A stretch of 64,000 bases of DNA, taken from contig NZ_JAPDOE010000001.1 of assembly GCF_026013365.1 (NCBI RefSeq), forward strand, positions 434,001 to 498,000. Direction: 5' to 3'. Below the pieces are notes generated by a model. The model was not told where the DNA came from. It searched no databases and saw only the letters and a program-made list of their open reading frames with translations. The position numbers and the translations under genes were made by a program. This stretch comes from Paenibacillus sp. LS1. GTDB lineage: Bacteria > Bacillota > Bacilli > Paenibacillales > Paenibacillaceae. Numbering within the stretch: the first letter of the stretch is position 1; the number at the start of each line of letters is the position of its first letter. This document shows positions 48,036-56,633 of the stretch, piece after piece.

Positions 48036-49491
48036 GTTTTTTCCAACTCCTAGAGAACTTCTGTTGATTCAACTGCTGCGGACGGGCATCATGAGGACGC
48101 TGACGAAGCGCCCAGATGGGAAAGCGGATCCATACATCCTTCATGTCCTTTAATCGGAAAGGGGCGACTGGAGCAAAATAAGACGATCCGAAGTTTTCCA
48201 GCTTACAGAGGTGAATCGTTAGAATCACCAGACCAAATGCGATGCCGATATATCCAAAAAGCGCCGCTCCAATCATCATTGGAAAACGGAGGATACGTAC
48301 TGCTGAACTCATCTCATGCGAAGGTACCAAAAATGACGAGATGGCAGTTAGTGATACTACAATAATCATCGTATAGGATACAAGCCCTGCACGAACAATG
48401 GCATCTCCGATAACCAAACCGCCAACGATGCCGATGGTCTGGCCCACTCGGCTGGGAAGTCGGACCCCGGCTTCTCTTAATACTTCAAAGATCAGTTCAA
48501 GCAACATGGCCTCTACAAGAGCAGGAAAGGGGATGCTTTGCAATGATTTTTTAATGGTGTGTGCCAGCTCGATCGGTAAAATAGCGGAGTGAAAGGAGAT
48601 GGTTGCTATATAAACAGCAGGTAATGTAAAAGCAATAACAAAACTCATCATGCGAATTAACCGTAAAAACGAACTGACAATCCAGCGACCATGATAATCA
48701 TCCGGGCTTTGATAAAAAGCAAAAAACGTAACTGGAGCGATAAGAGCAGAGGGACTTCCTTCGGCAAGTATGGCGACGCGTCCCTCCATCAAGTTGGCAA
48801 TAACCCTGTCAGGTCTCTCTGTACTCAGCTGCTGGGGGAACAGAGAGAAGGGATTATCCTCGACAAACTCTTCAATAAAGCCTGGAGCCAGGACCATATC
48901 TGAGGATATGGATGTAATTCGCTCTTTCACCTCGTTCACCAACTCCGGATTGGCCAAATCTTGAAGGTATACAACTGCGATTTTGGTATGCGTCTTCTCA
49001 CCGACGTTAAAATATCGAACGATTAAGGATGGACTGATAATTTGTCTGCGGATCAGATTCAAATTAACGGAAAGCTGCTCGATGAATCCATTGTGCGGCC
49101 CTCGAATAACACCTTCGTTTTCCGGTTCGGTTGTGCTACGGGCATACGTTTTCTCGGTAGAAAGAATATAAAACTCCGGGTATCCGTCGAGTATGTAAAG
49201 ACATTTTCCTTGAATGAGTGAGTCTATTCCGCTTTGCAGATCAGTATCTTTTCGACTTTCTAATGTGGTGAACGATGGATAGATTTCCGAATGAGCTTGG
49301 TTATTCAGTGCTGTTAAGACATGTGTCTGAATGATCTCCTGATCTACAAGAGAATCGATGTAGAGAAGCACACTCTGTACACCATTGAATAGAAGTGGTT
49401 GTTGTTTCAAATCGTCAGTACAATAGAGTGACTGCTCCACATAAGAAATATTCATTTGTAATTCAGAGCATGCATGATTGGTTGGAGTCAT
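48028..49491 (-). CDS. gerA: spore germinant receptor subunit A (GerAA-type)
   Basis: The 487-residue A subunit has an N-terminal soluble domain (~20-270, ending in the EDNPFSLFPQ motif) and a membrane domain with about five segments that include AILPIELAHTIKKSLQSIPF. Together with B and C it forms an ion-channel-type receptor. ATG 49491 follows GAGGTGG; longer forms are unlikely. A sigma-G-like promoter is 33 bp upstream. Confidence 0.94.
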   Translation of the reverse strand: MTPTNHACSELQMNISYVEQSLYCTDDLKQQPLLFNGVQSVLLYIDSLVDQEIIQTHVLTALNNQAHSEIYPSFTTLESRKDTDLQSGIDSLIQGKCLYILDGYPEFYILSTEKTYARSTTEPENEGVIRGPHNGFIEQLSVNLNLIRRQIISPSLIVRYFNVGEKTHTKIAVVYLQDLANPELVNEVKERITSISSDMVLAPGFIEEFVEDNPFSLFPQQLSTERPDRVIANLMEGRVAILAEGSPSALIAPVTFFAFYQSPDDYHGRWIVSSFLRLIRMMSFVIAFTLPAVYIATISFHSAILPIELAHTIKKSLQSIPFPALVEAMLLELIFEVLREAGVRLPSRVGQTIGIVGGLVIGDAIVRAGLVSYTMIIVVSLTAISSFLVPSHEMSSAVRILRFPMMIGAALFGYIGIAFGLVILTIHLCKLENFGSSYFAPVAPFRLKDMKDVWIRFPIWALRQRPHDARPQQLNQQKFSRSWKKRE

Positions 49492-49523
49492 ATATCCACC
49501 TCGTTTCAAAATGCGACATGGAT

Positions 49524-49553
49524 TATTTTGTGCAAAATCTAGACTATTATTCA
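49524..49553 (-). promoter_or_regulatory. sigma-G-like promoter of the ger operon
   Basis: On the reverse strand, TGAATA (-35) is separated by exactly 17 bp from CAAAATA (-10), close to the forespore consensus TGAATA/CATxxTA. It lies 33 bp before the gerA ATG, as expected for forespore expression of germinant receptors. Confidence 0.75.
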
Positions 49554-49659
49554 ATAACTCACAATTGAATTAGAAACTTTTTCCTAAATCTAGCGTCTAA
49601 TACTATGACTTTTTGAGGGGATAAAATTACTAGAGAGCAGAAGGAGCCAAAGACAACGC

Positions 49660-51885
49660 ATGAATATGAAGAAGAAATTGTCCATTTTTACCGCTTTAGC
49701 CGTTTTTCAAGCATTTGCAGTCGGTTCTGTAAGTGCGCAGTCAACACCGCAAAGTGACACAGCATCAGTAAACACAGCCAACGTAGAATCGGTTGAGGTG
49801 CTAAAGGAAGTGCAACCGATTGCAGAGCGTGAAGTGAAGACGGAGAGCACTAATGCATCGCTCAATACTCCGACCTCTGATGAAACGAAAACTGAGGTGG
49901 AGAAACCCGCGGATTCTGCCACTCAGGATGGAAGCACAGAGGAGGTTGAAACGCCAGCTACGCCTGCTCAAGTAGAGCAACCATCCGTTGATGGGAAGTC
50001 TCCAGTAGGTTCGGGCGGAAACCTAACGTTGTACATGAATAGCAACAAAATGGAGCAGGATGGAAAAACATATCTTGCTGGTCAGCCCATGACAGTGAAA
50101 AACGGTGTATCCTATGTTGCGATTCGTGCATTGGTAGACCGTGTGGGATATGGCGTCAAATATGATAACAAAACCAAGGAAACCATCATTATCAGCGGTG
50201 ACAATGAGCTTCGATTCACTACAAACAGCAAGGACTATACCGTCAATGGAGAGACCAGAACGATGAAAGGCCCTGCTTATCAGCAAAAGAATACGTTCAT
50301 GGTGCCGCTAACTTCAATTACTCAAGCTCTGAACATCACCTATAAAGTGAATCAGCCAGCTAAGACGGTTGTGCTGAATCTCAATACGAAACCTGTTGCA
50401 AGCTTTACGATTACCCAAAAAGAAATCTTTGCGGGTGATAAAGTGGACTATGTGACTTCTTCCAGTTCTCCAAATGCACTGGATATCGTTGACGAACGCT
50501 GGACTGGTCGTCAGGAATCATTTGATCAAGCAGGTACATATACAATTTCATATCAGGTTCAGGATTCCAACGGTCAATGGAGCGATCCCTATTCAACTAC
50601 GATTGAAGTTTTGACTCCTAATCTTCCTCCTGTAGCCATGTTCTCTACGGATAAAGAACAATATAAAATGGGCGAAAAAATAACATACACAGATCAAAGT
50701 ACAGATGATGAAAATAATATTGTTAAAGCGGCATGGGAGAACAATTCACTTGCTTTCTTTGAACCAGGTCCAAAAACGGTGACACTTACGGTTACTGACA
50801 ATCACGGCGCTACAAACACGTACTCCAAAGTCATCACCATAACGAATGAGACCTTATATTCATTTACCGATTTCAATCTACTGTTCACGCCGGTAGGACA
50901 GAAATTTACCTTTAACGGCGGCGAAGTGACTACGATGGAAAAAGTACCTTATACGTACATGGATGAGCCCAGTTTGCTGATCCGTAGCAACAGTCCGGAA
51001 ACCGTAAATACGGAAGGCATCGTATATAAAGAATCATCTTCGGGGCAGACCCGTTTCATGATTCACCACGTAAACAATACAGGCAAAAGAGTGAAAATGT
51101 ATGTAATTGCAACCAATAACAACCCAAATCCGGCAGTATTTGAACAACAAAATATGGGCTTTGCAGGACCTACACCATACGCTACCGTAGCTGGGAAATT
51201 GTCTATTGATAAGTGGTTCAAGTCGATTCAGACCGGAGCTGATCAAAAGAAAGAGTACCTCCAACCTGGAGAAAGTAAACTGATCTTGACCGAACTTAAT
51301 AAAACGCCGATGAAAGAAGGACAAGTCATCTCGCTCTATTCGGATGCTTATAGTGACTATTCTCTGGACTATAACGTTATCCTGGTGGAAGAAAATAAAG
51401 ATCCGTTCGAGGCTTTGCCATTGCTACCTGTGCTTGATCGTGACGGAGTGCATAACCGTGGAACGTACCCGAATGCGACTCGCGTCATAACGTACGATCA
51501 ACAAGTGGGAACCAAGCCAGCACGTCTGCCACTTGGCGACAATTCAAGCGATCCCAATCTGGTAGGAACAGATCCTATGGCTTACACAGACGCGTCCAAT
51601 GCGGGTAATTTCGGCGTATTGTACAAAATAACGTTGAATAATGTCGCTCCGCGTACACTTATCTCCTTTAACCCTCGTGGTGGGAAGTACTCCGGAGTAG
51701 CTCTGGTAAATAATCAGTTGGTTGCGATTGCCGAAGGTAACGTCGCGGTTAGCAATTCAAGTGAACAAAGTGTTCTTTACCGCACAGGGTTAACTGGAGA
51801 GAGCGTAACGATTCTTTTCTCTGCCGCGCCAGGAAGCAACCTGCCGGTCAATCTGCTCTTTACACCGCTCCCATCGGAGAAGTAA
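49660..51885 (+). CDS. secreted surface protein with copper-amine-oxidase-N-like and PKD-like domains
   Basis: The 741-residue protein has a signal peptide (to ~27, SAQS), a Thr/Glu/Pro-rich low-complexity stretch (28-120), a copper amine oxidase N-terminal-like domain (~125-235; VSYVAIRALVDRVGYGVKYD), two PKD-like Ig folds (~245-330 and 330-415) and a C-terminal beta-rich region without known match. The first type of domain is a stalk/cell-surface module, no enzyme part being present. Divergent from ger. Probably wall-associated. GGAG precedes ATG 49660. Confidence 0.8.
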   Translation: MNMKKKLSIFTALAVFQAFAVGSVSAQSTPQSDTASVNTANVESVEVLKEVQPIAEREVKTESTNASLNTPTSDETKTEVEKPADSATQDGSTEEVETPATPAQVEQPSVDGKSPVGSGGNLTLYMNSNKMEQDGKTYLAGQPMTVKNGVSYVAIRALVDRVGYGVKYDNKTKETIIISGDNELRFTTNSKDYTVNGETRTMKGPAYQQKNTFMVPLTSITQALNITYKVNQPAKTVVLNLNTKPVASFTITQKEIFAGDKVDYVTSSSSPNALDIVDERWTGRQESFDQAGTYTISYQVQDSNGQWSDPYSTTIEVLTPNLPPVAMFSTDKEQYKMGEKITYTDQSTDDENNIVKAAWENNSLAFFEPGPKTVTLTVTDNHGATNTYSKVITITNETLYSFTDFNLLFTPVGQKFTFNGGEVTTMEKVPYTYMDEPSLLIRSNSPETVNTEGIVYKESSSGQTRFMIHHVNNTGKRVKMYVIATNNNPNPAVFEQQNMGFAGPTPYATVAGKLSIDKWFKSIQTGADQKKEYLQPGESKLILTELNKTPMKEGQVISLYSDAYSDYSLDYNVILVEENKDPFEALPLLPVLDRDGVHNRGTYPNATRVITYDQQVGTKPARLPLGDNSSDPNLVGTDPMAYTDASNAGNFGVLYKITLNNVAPRTLISFNPRGGKYSGVALVNNQLVAIAEGNVAVSNSSEQSVLYRTGLTGESVTILFSAAPGSNLPVNLLFTPLPSEK

Positions 51886-51912
51886 ATGTATATAAGGCTT
51901 TATAATTAAATC

Positions 51913-51948
51913 AAAGGCAACCGAACAGGATGATTCGGTTGCCTTTTT
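51913..51948 (+). terminator. terminator of the surface protein gene
   Basis: AAAGGCAACCGAA / TTCGGTTGCCTTT with an 8-nt loop, then T-rich. Confidence 0.9.
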
Positions 51949-52066
51949 CCGTTTTCGCTAACTAATTCGTTAAGCTAACCGGCAGGAAAGCTGAATAATT
52001 AATCGAATTGATTGAAGAATGGCTTTAAGTAACGAAGTTCGCGGAAGGAAAGAGGAGGAAATCGTA

Positions 52067-52849
52067 ATGGATTTGGGATTAAAGGATAAAGTAGCGCTAA
52101 TTACAGGCGGCAGCAAAGGGATCGGGCTAGAGACAGCAGTGATTTTAGCAGCGGAAGGTGCAAAGGTGGCAATCGTTGCCCGCAACAAAGAGGCGCTCCA
52201 AGCTGCGGCGCAACGAATTAAAGAAGCTACTGGTACAGATGCACTAGTCATTTCTGCAGATATTTCAGTAGAAGCAGAGGTACGAGGTGCGGTGGAACGG
52301 ACTGCAGAGCATTTCGGTGGACTGGATATCTTGGTCAACAATGCGGGAACCTCTGCGGCTAGGCCGTTTGAAGAGGTCGGTACCGAAAGCTGGGCTGCTG
52401 ACCTGGATTTGAAATTGTTAGGAGCAGTCCACAGTTCTAAGGCGGCAGTTTCTCATATGCGCCAAAGAGGTGGTGGTTCTATCCTTAATGTGACGGCGAC
52501 TGTTGGGAAGACACCCTCTGCGTCATCTTTGCCAACATCAGTCAGCCGAGCTGCAGGTCTTGCACTTACGAAGGCGATGAGCAAAGACCTCGCCAAGGAC
52601 AATATTCGTGTTAACGCGGTGTGTATCGGTCTGATTCGTAGCGATCAGATTGAACGGAAATGGCAGGCTTCAGCACCAGAGAAAAGTTGGGAGGAGTTCG
52701 CTTCCGACCCAATTCATGACATTCCACTTCAGCGAATAGGTCAGACCGAAGAGGCGGCAAAAGTCATTGCTTTTCTCGTGTCAGGAGCAGCCTCCTACGT
52801 AACAGGAACTGCCGTTAACATAGACGGCGGTAAATCCTCTGTACTATAA
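52067..52849 (+). CDS. SDR-family oxidoreductase (FabG-like)
   Basis: The 260-residue classical SDR has TGGSKGIG near residue 13, NNAGTS near 90, a Ser/Tyr site in which the usual YxxxK appears as SxxSRAAG, i.e. Tyr replaced (TSVSRAAGLALTKAMSKD), and the C-terminal NIDGGKSSVL. The usual catalytic Tyr and Lys therefore look absent, so activity is uncertain. ATG 52067 follows AGAGGAGG; it is the only start with a good site. Monocistronic; an IS3 tail follows. Confidence 0.85.
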   Translation: MDLGLKDKVALITGGSKGIGLETAVILAAEGAKVAIVARNKEALQAAAQRIKEATGTDALVISADISVEAEVRGAVERTAEHFGGLDILVNNAGTSAARPFEEVGTESWAADLDLKLLGAVHSSKAAVSHMRQRGGGSILNVTATVGKTPSASSLPTSVSRAAGLALTKAMSKDLAKDNIRVNAVCIGLIRSDQIERKWQASAPEKSWEEFASDPIHDIPLQRIGQTEEAAKVIAFLVSGAASYVTGTAVNIDGGKSSVL

Positions 52850-52859
52850 AAAAAACGAT

Positions 52860-52958
52860 TTAAGCTGCGGGCGTTTCCCGGTATTCCACCGGGGAACGCC
52901 CGTTTAGTCTTTTCTGGAATCGGTTCTGGTTATAGAACAGAATATATTCTCTCGCTGA
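52860..52958 (-). pseudogene. IS3-family transposase (OrfB) C-terminal remnant
   Basis: Read on the reverse strand, ~32 codons to the stop at 52860-52862 encode the C-terminal end of an rve-type IS3 transposase: AREYILFYNQNRFQ, then LNGRSPVEYRE. The catalytic DDE core and OrfA are gone, and upstream sequence is that of the transporter promoter. The stem GGGCGTTTCCCGG / CCGGGGAACGCCC inside it could end transcription from the SDR gene. Confidence 0.85.
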
Positions 52959-52966
52959 CACACTTC

Positions 52967-53010
52967 CTTAAAATCTTATAAGAAATTCTTGATATCTCAG
53001 AAATTTATCC
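52967..53010 (+). promoter_or_regulatory. operator block A of the carbohydrate-uptake locus
   Basis: A 24-bp string beginning CTTAAAATC and ending TATAAGAAATTCTT is repeated with one mismatch at 63618-63641; in the next 20 bp AGAAATTT is also shared at the same offset. It lies 69 bp before the first transporter start. The AAGAAATTCTT part is nearly palindromic. A site for the YesN-type response regulator is a likely meaning. Confidence 0.7.
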
Positions 53011-53058
53011 AATAGGCGGGTGCTATTATACAAATACAAACAAAGACGAGGTGATGAA

Positions 53059-54006
53059 ATGCAAGCAAAATTGGCAGCGGACGCCATTCCCATCTCCAAA
53101 AAGCGAAAGACATGGATAAGGACGATACAAAAGCACAAAGTGATGTATGCTCTCTTATTACCAGCTTTAATTTACTTTGCGGTATTCAAATACATTCCTA
53201 TGGCGGGAATCATGATTGCTTTTAAAAACTACAACCTGGCTCTGGGACTATGGGATAGCCCATGGGTGGGATTCAAAAATTTTACGGATTTTATGAACGG
53301 AGTCTATTTCTGGGACATCATGAAAAATACGATCATCATATCGTTGTATAAGCTATTGTTCGGTTTCTCCGCTCCCATCGTACTTGCTTTACTCCTCAAT
53401 GAAGTGTATAGCCAATGGTTTAAAAAAATCGTACAGACAATCACTTATTTACCTCATTTTCTATCATGGGTCATTGTTTATGGAATTATGGTAGCATTAC
53501 TAGCTCCAGGCGATGGTCTCTTTAACATGATTTTGAAAGATTTTGGTGTTGAACCCATCTCGTTTCTAACGGAACCTGCCTGGGGCAGAATGCTGATCAT
53601 CTTATCTGAAGTATGGAAGGATATTGGATGGGGGGCGATTTTGTACCTTGCAGCCTTAGCAGGAATAGATCCAAGCTTATATGAAGCGGCTAGAATGGAT
53701 GGCGCTTCCAAATGGAGACAGCTCTGGCATATCACGTTACCCGGCATTCGAGGAGTCATTATTCTGATGCTGATTCTTAAATTAAGCCATATCCTGGATG
53801 CGGGTTTTGACCAAATATTCATGTTTGCCAACACCTTTAACCAGGAAAAGATCGATATTATCGACACATGGGTATACCGGGAAGGGTTGGAGCGTCTTAA
53901 GATTGGCTTGGCTACTGCTGTAGGATTGTTTAAAGCTGTCATCGGATTTGCTTTAGTATTGGCAGCGAATAAGCTCGCCAAAAAATTCGATGGGCAAATC
54001 TGGTGA
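53059..54006 (+). CDS. ABC sugar transporter permease 1 (LplB/YtrP-like)
   Basis: The 315-residue protein has six segments and the EAA loop EAARMDGASKWRQLWHITLP near residue 210 that contacts the ATPase. It belongs to the CUT1 group of oligosaccharide importers common in Paenibacillus. ATG 53059 follows GAGGTGATG. No ATPase gene is in the locus, so a shared MsmX-type ATPase is implied. Confidence 0.93.
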   Translation: MQAKLAADAIPISKKRKTWIRTIQKHKVMYALLLPALIYFAVFKYIPMAGIMIAFKNYNLALGLWDSPWVGFKNFTDFMNGVYFWDIMKNTIIISLYKLLFGFSAPIVLALLLNEVYSQWFKKIVQTITYLPHFLSWVIVYGIMVALLAPGDGLFNMILKDFGVEPISFLTEPAWGRMLIILSEVWKDIGWGAILYLAALAGIDPSLYEAARMDGASKWRQLWHITLPGIRGVIILMLILKLSHILDAGFDQIFMFANTFNQEKIDIIDTWVYREGLERLKIGLATAVGLFKAVIGFALVLAANKLAKKFDGQIW

Positions 54007-54019
54007 GGTGGTCTTTAGA

Positions 54020-54889
54020 ATGATCCATTTGACAATCGGGGAAAAAGTCTGGCAAACCGTCGTTTATGTGATTCTTATTTTTTTATCGCTACTTTGCGTG
54101 CTGCCCTTCCTATATGTGGTTGCTGTTTCCGTGACGCCTGAATCGGAAGTACTGAGAAGAGGAATTGTGATTATACCCGAATCCTTCACCTTTCTGGCCT
54201 ATAAAGAAGTATTCATCTCACATGGGATCTGGCAGGCGTATAAAATTACGTTATTTCGAACGATTGTAGGCACGGCGTTAAATGTGTTTTTTACCGTAAT
54301 CGCGGCCTACCCGTTATCCAAAAAATATTTGCCCGGAAGAAGTCCGTTTTTACTCTTCATTGTGTTTACCATGATGTTCAGTGGGGGGTTAATTCCAACA
54401 TATTTGCTAATCCGCTCTCTGGGATTGTTAAACAGTCCTTGGGTATTGATCATTCCAAATCTCATTAGTGCATTTAATCTGGTGATCATCAAAGGTTTTT
54501 TTGAGCAATTACCTGGTGAAATTGAGGAATCGGCTAGGGTAGATGGTGCAAGTGAGCTTCAAACGTTATGGCGGATCATTTTACCCTTGTCCTTACCCGT
54601 CCTGTCCACCATTTCTTTATTTTACGCAGTTGGGCATTGGAACAGTTATTTTGATGCCATTGTATATATCAATGATTCCAACTACATGCCACTTCAAGTG
54701 ATTTTGCGCAACATCCTGCTTAACGTCGCAACTCAAAGCGCTGATTCCCTCGCCAATTCCGGGGCTGTCAGTACGTTCGCTGTGCAAATGGCTACAGTTG
54801 TCGTGACTACGGTCCCGATTTTGATCGTTTATCCATTTTTGCAAAAGCATTTTACCAAAGGTGTGCTCCTGGGATCCGTTAAAGGTTAA
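54020..54889 (+). CDS. ABC sugar transporter permease 2 (YtcP-like)
   Basis: The 289-residue partner permease has six segments and an EAA loop ESARVDGASELQTLWRIILP near residue 175. ATG 54020 follows GTGAGGTGG, 13 bp after the first permease; a longer reading frame into that gene is unlikely to be used. Forms the membrane pore with permease 1. Confidence 0.92.
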   Translation: MIHLTIGEKVWQTVVYVILIFLSLLCVLPFLYVVAVSVTPESEVLRRGIVIIPESFTFLAYKEVFISHGIWQAYKITLFRTIVGTALNVFFTVIAAYPLSKKYLPGRSPFLLFIVFTMMFSGGLIPTYLLIRSLGLLNSPWVLIIPNLISAFNLVIIKGFFEQLPGEIEESARVDGASELQTLWRIILPLSLPVLSTISLFYAVGHWNSYFDAIVYINDSNYMPLQVILRNILLNVATQSADSLANSGAVSTFAVQMATVVVTTVPILIVYPFLQKHFTKGVLLGSVKG

Positions 54890-54954
54890 AAGTTGTTCCA
54901 ACCTAACTTATTACGGGGAAACCGTGATAATATACAAGCAAAGGAGAGGTCAAT

Positions 54955-56541
54955 ATGCAGCGTAAAAAGATTTCATTTGCTATTCTGTCGGCAATCTTAG
55001 GACTTGGAACGCTTTTGTCAGGATGTGGGGGAAATGAAGAAGTTACATCGACAACTTCGAATAATTCGCAAGGCCAGTCTGGTCAGTTTGCAACCAAAAT
55101 GAAGATCTCAATGTTTAACCAAGGCACTTTTAACGCTGCTGCTCCGGTACCTCCACGTGATGAAGATATTCAACGCCAAATGTTGGAAGAAGAGATGAAT
55201 ATCGACTTGGAGATGATGATTCCTCAAGCGGGTCAAGCAACAACCAAACTGAATACACTCATTGCAGGCGGGGATATTCCAGACTTAATCTTCTTGAAGA
55301 GCCGTGCTGATCTCGCGCAATATTACGACCAAGGTGTTCTTGCGGATTTGACACCGTATTTGGATCAGTTTCCTGAACTACAGAAACGGTTTGGCAACGA
55401 CTCATGGGAGGCCATGTCCTACCAGGGGAAAACGATTGGAGTTCCAGGCTATGATAATGTAAACGGTATCAGTCGCAGCTTCTTCATCCGCAACGATTGG
55501 CTGAAAAAGCTGAATATGGAGGTACCAACGACACCTGATGAGTTGTTCGAAGTTATGAAAGCCTTTACAGAGAAAGACCCGGACGGGAATGGCAAAAACG
55601 ATACGTACGGATTCATCGGCGGTATGAATAAAGAAGGCAATCTGCAAACCTACGGCTTTGATAGCTTGATGTGGATGTTTGGTGTAAATCCTCCTTCGGC
55701 CGTTGAGATAAAAGATAATGAACCGGTATTTCTGTTTATCGATCCCAAAATGAAAGAAGCGCTTGCTTACATTAATAAAATGATGGCAGCCAAGGTTGTT
55801 GACCCGGACTGGGTGACGATGAATTCACCTGATTTGTTGGACCAAAAGATGTTTAAGGGTAAAGTTGGCTTCATGATCAGAGATGCTCGTAGACTGGAAC
55901 CGGATTATCAACAGAAAATGAAAGAAATTAGTGGAGAGGTGCCCGAATGGATCGTTATTCCTCCGATGAAAGGTCCTTACGGGGATCAGATTGTAGAGAG
56001 AAAATCATTCCAGGGCAATTCATGGGCCATATCCGCAAAAGCGGACGAGGACAAAATTATTCGGATCTTGTCCATGCTAAATTATCTCTTTACGGACGAA
56101 GAAGCCTATCCGAACTTTGCATACGGAATCAAAGGGATTCATTGGGATGTTGTAGACGGCAAGATCAAAAATAAAACCTCAGAGTTATCGAAGGAAATGA
56201 AAGAGAAGTACCTGTGGGTTGATCATTATAGAATGCCACGCCGTGGTGATGATGCGGAGTACTTCAGTTTCCAGAATCCGAAGACAGCGGAAGCTTTCAA
56301 AAACAATCAGCAATATGTGGGGCCAACGTTGCCCGGAAATTTATTGACCCCAGACCCAAGCGATACCTTGGATGCTGACCGCACACGTTTCATTAATGAA
56401 AGCTTAGTTAAATTTATGACGGGCAAAGAGCCTCTTTCCAACTGGGACAATTTCCTCCAAACGTTAGATACCAAGTTTGACATGCAGAAATATAAGGAAA
56501 CAGCAATCCAGCAATTTAAAGAAGCCGGTCTTATCAAGTAA
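54955..56541 (+). CDS. ABC sugar transporter substrate-binding lipoprotein (LplA-like)
   Basis: The 528-residue lipoprotein has Cys24 in LSGC and a two-lobe CUT1 binding fold with N-terminal lobe beginning TKMKISMFNQG; typical for large Paenibacillus proteins binding oligosaccharides. Ribosome site AAAGGAGAGG. Followed by a hairpin that may reduce readthrough into the kinase gene. Substrate is probably a uronic or pectin-type oligosaccharide, by inference only. Confidence 0.9.
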   Translation: MQRKKISFAILSAILGLGTLLSGCGGNEEVTSTTSNNSQGQSGQFATKMKISMFNQGTFNAAAPVPPRDEDIQRQMLEEEMNIDLEMMIPQAGQATTKLNTLIAGGDIPDLIFLKSRADLAQYYDQGVLADLTPYLDQFPELQKRFGNDSWEAMSYQGKTIGVPGYDNVNGISRSFFIRNDWLKKLNMEVPTTPDELFEVMKAFTEKDPDGNGKNDTYGFIGGMNKEGNLQTYGFDSLMWMFGVNPPSAVEIKDNEPVFLFIDPKMKEALAYINKMMAAKVVDPDWVTMNSPDLLDQKMFKGKVGFMIRDARRLEPDYQQKMKEISGEVPEWIVIPPMKGPYGDQIVERKSFQGNSWAISAKADEDKIIRILSMLNYLFTDEEAYPNFAYGIKGIHWDVVDGKIKNKTSELSKEMKEKYLWVDHYRMPRRGDDAEYFSFQNPKTAEAFKNNQQYVGPTLPGNLLTPDPSDTLDADRTRFINESLVKFMTGKEPLSNWDNFLQTLDTKFDMQKYKETAIQQFKEAGLIK

Positions 56542-56550
56542 AATAAACGA

Positions 56551-56582
56551 AGAGAGAGTGGCTATTCGTAGCCCCTCTCTTT
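56551..56582 (+). terminator. attenuating hairpin after the binding protein
   Basis: AGAGAGAGTGGCTA pairs with TAGCCCCTCTCT with a small bulge, then TT. It could set a higher level of the binding protein than of the downstream kinase. Confidence 0.6.
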
Positions 56583-56633
56583 ATTAGCATATGCTATTCT
56601 TAGTTTAAAACGGAACTAAAAGGAAGATGATGG

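Noticed and set aside
52860..52958. A short conserved hypothetical gene
   Set aside because: The protein is plainly the end of an IS3 transposase and has no start codon or ribosome site of its own.
53478..53981. Reverse reading frame of 167 codons
   Set aside because: Antisense shadow of permease 1; no start signals and no known domain.
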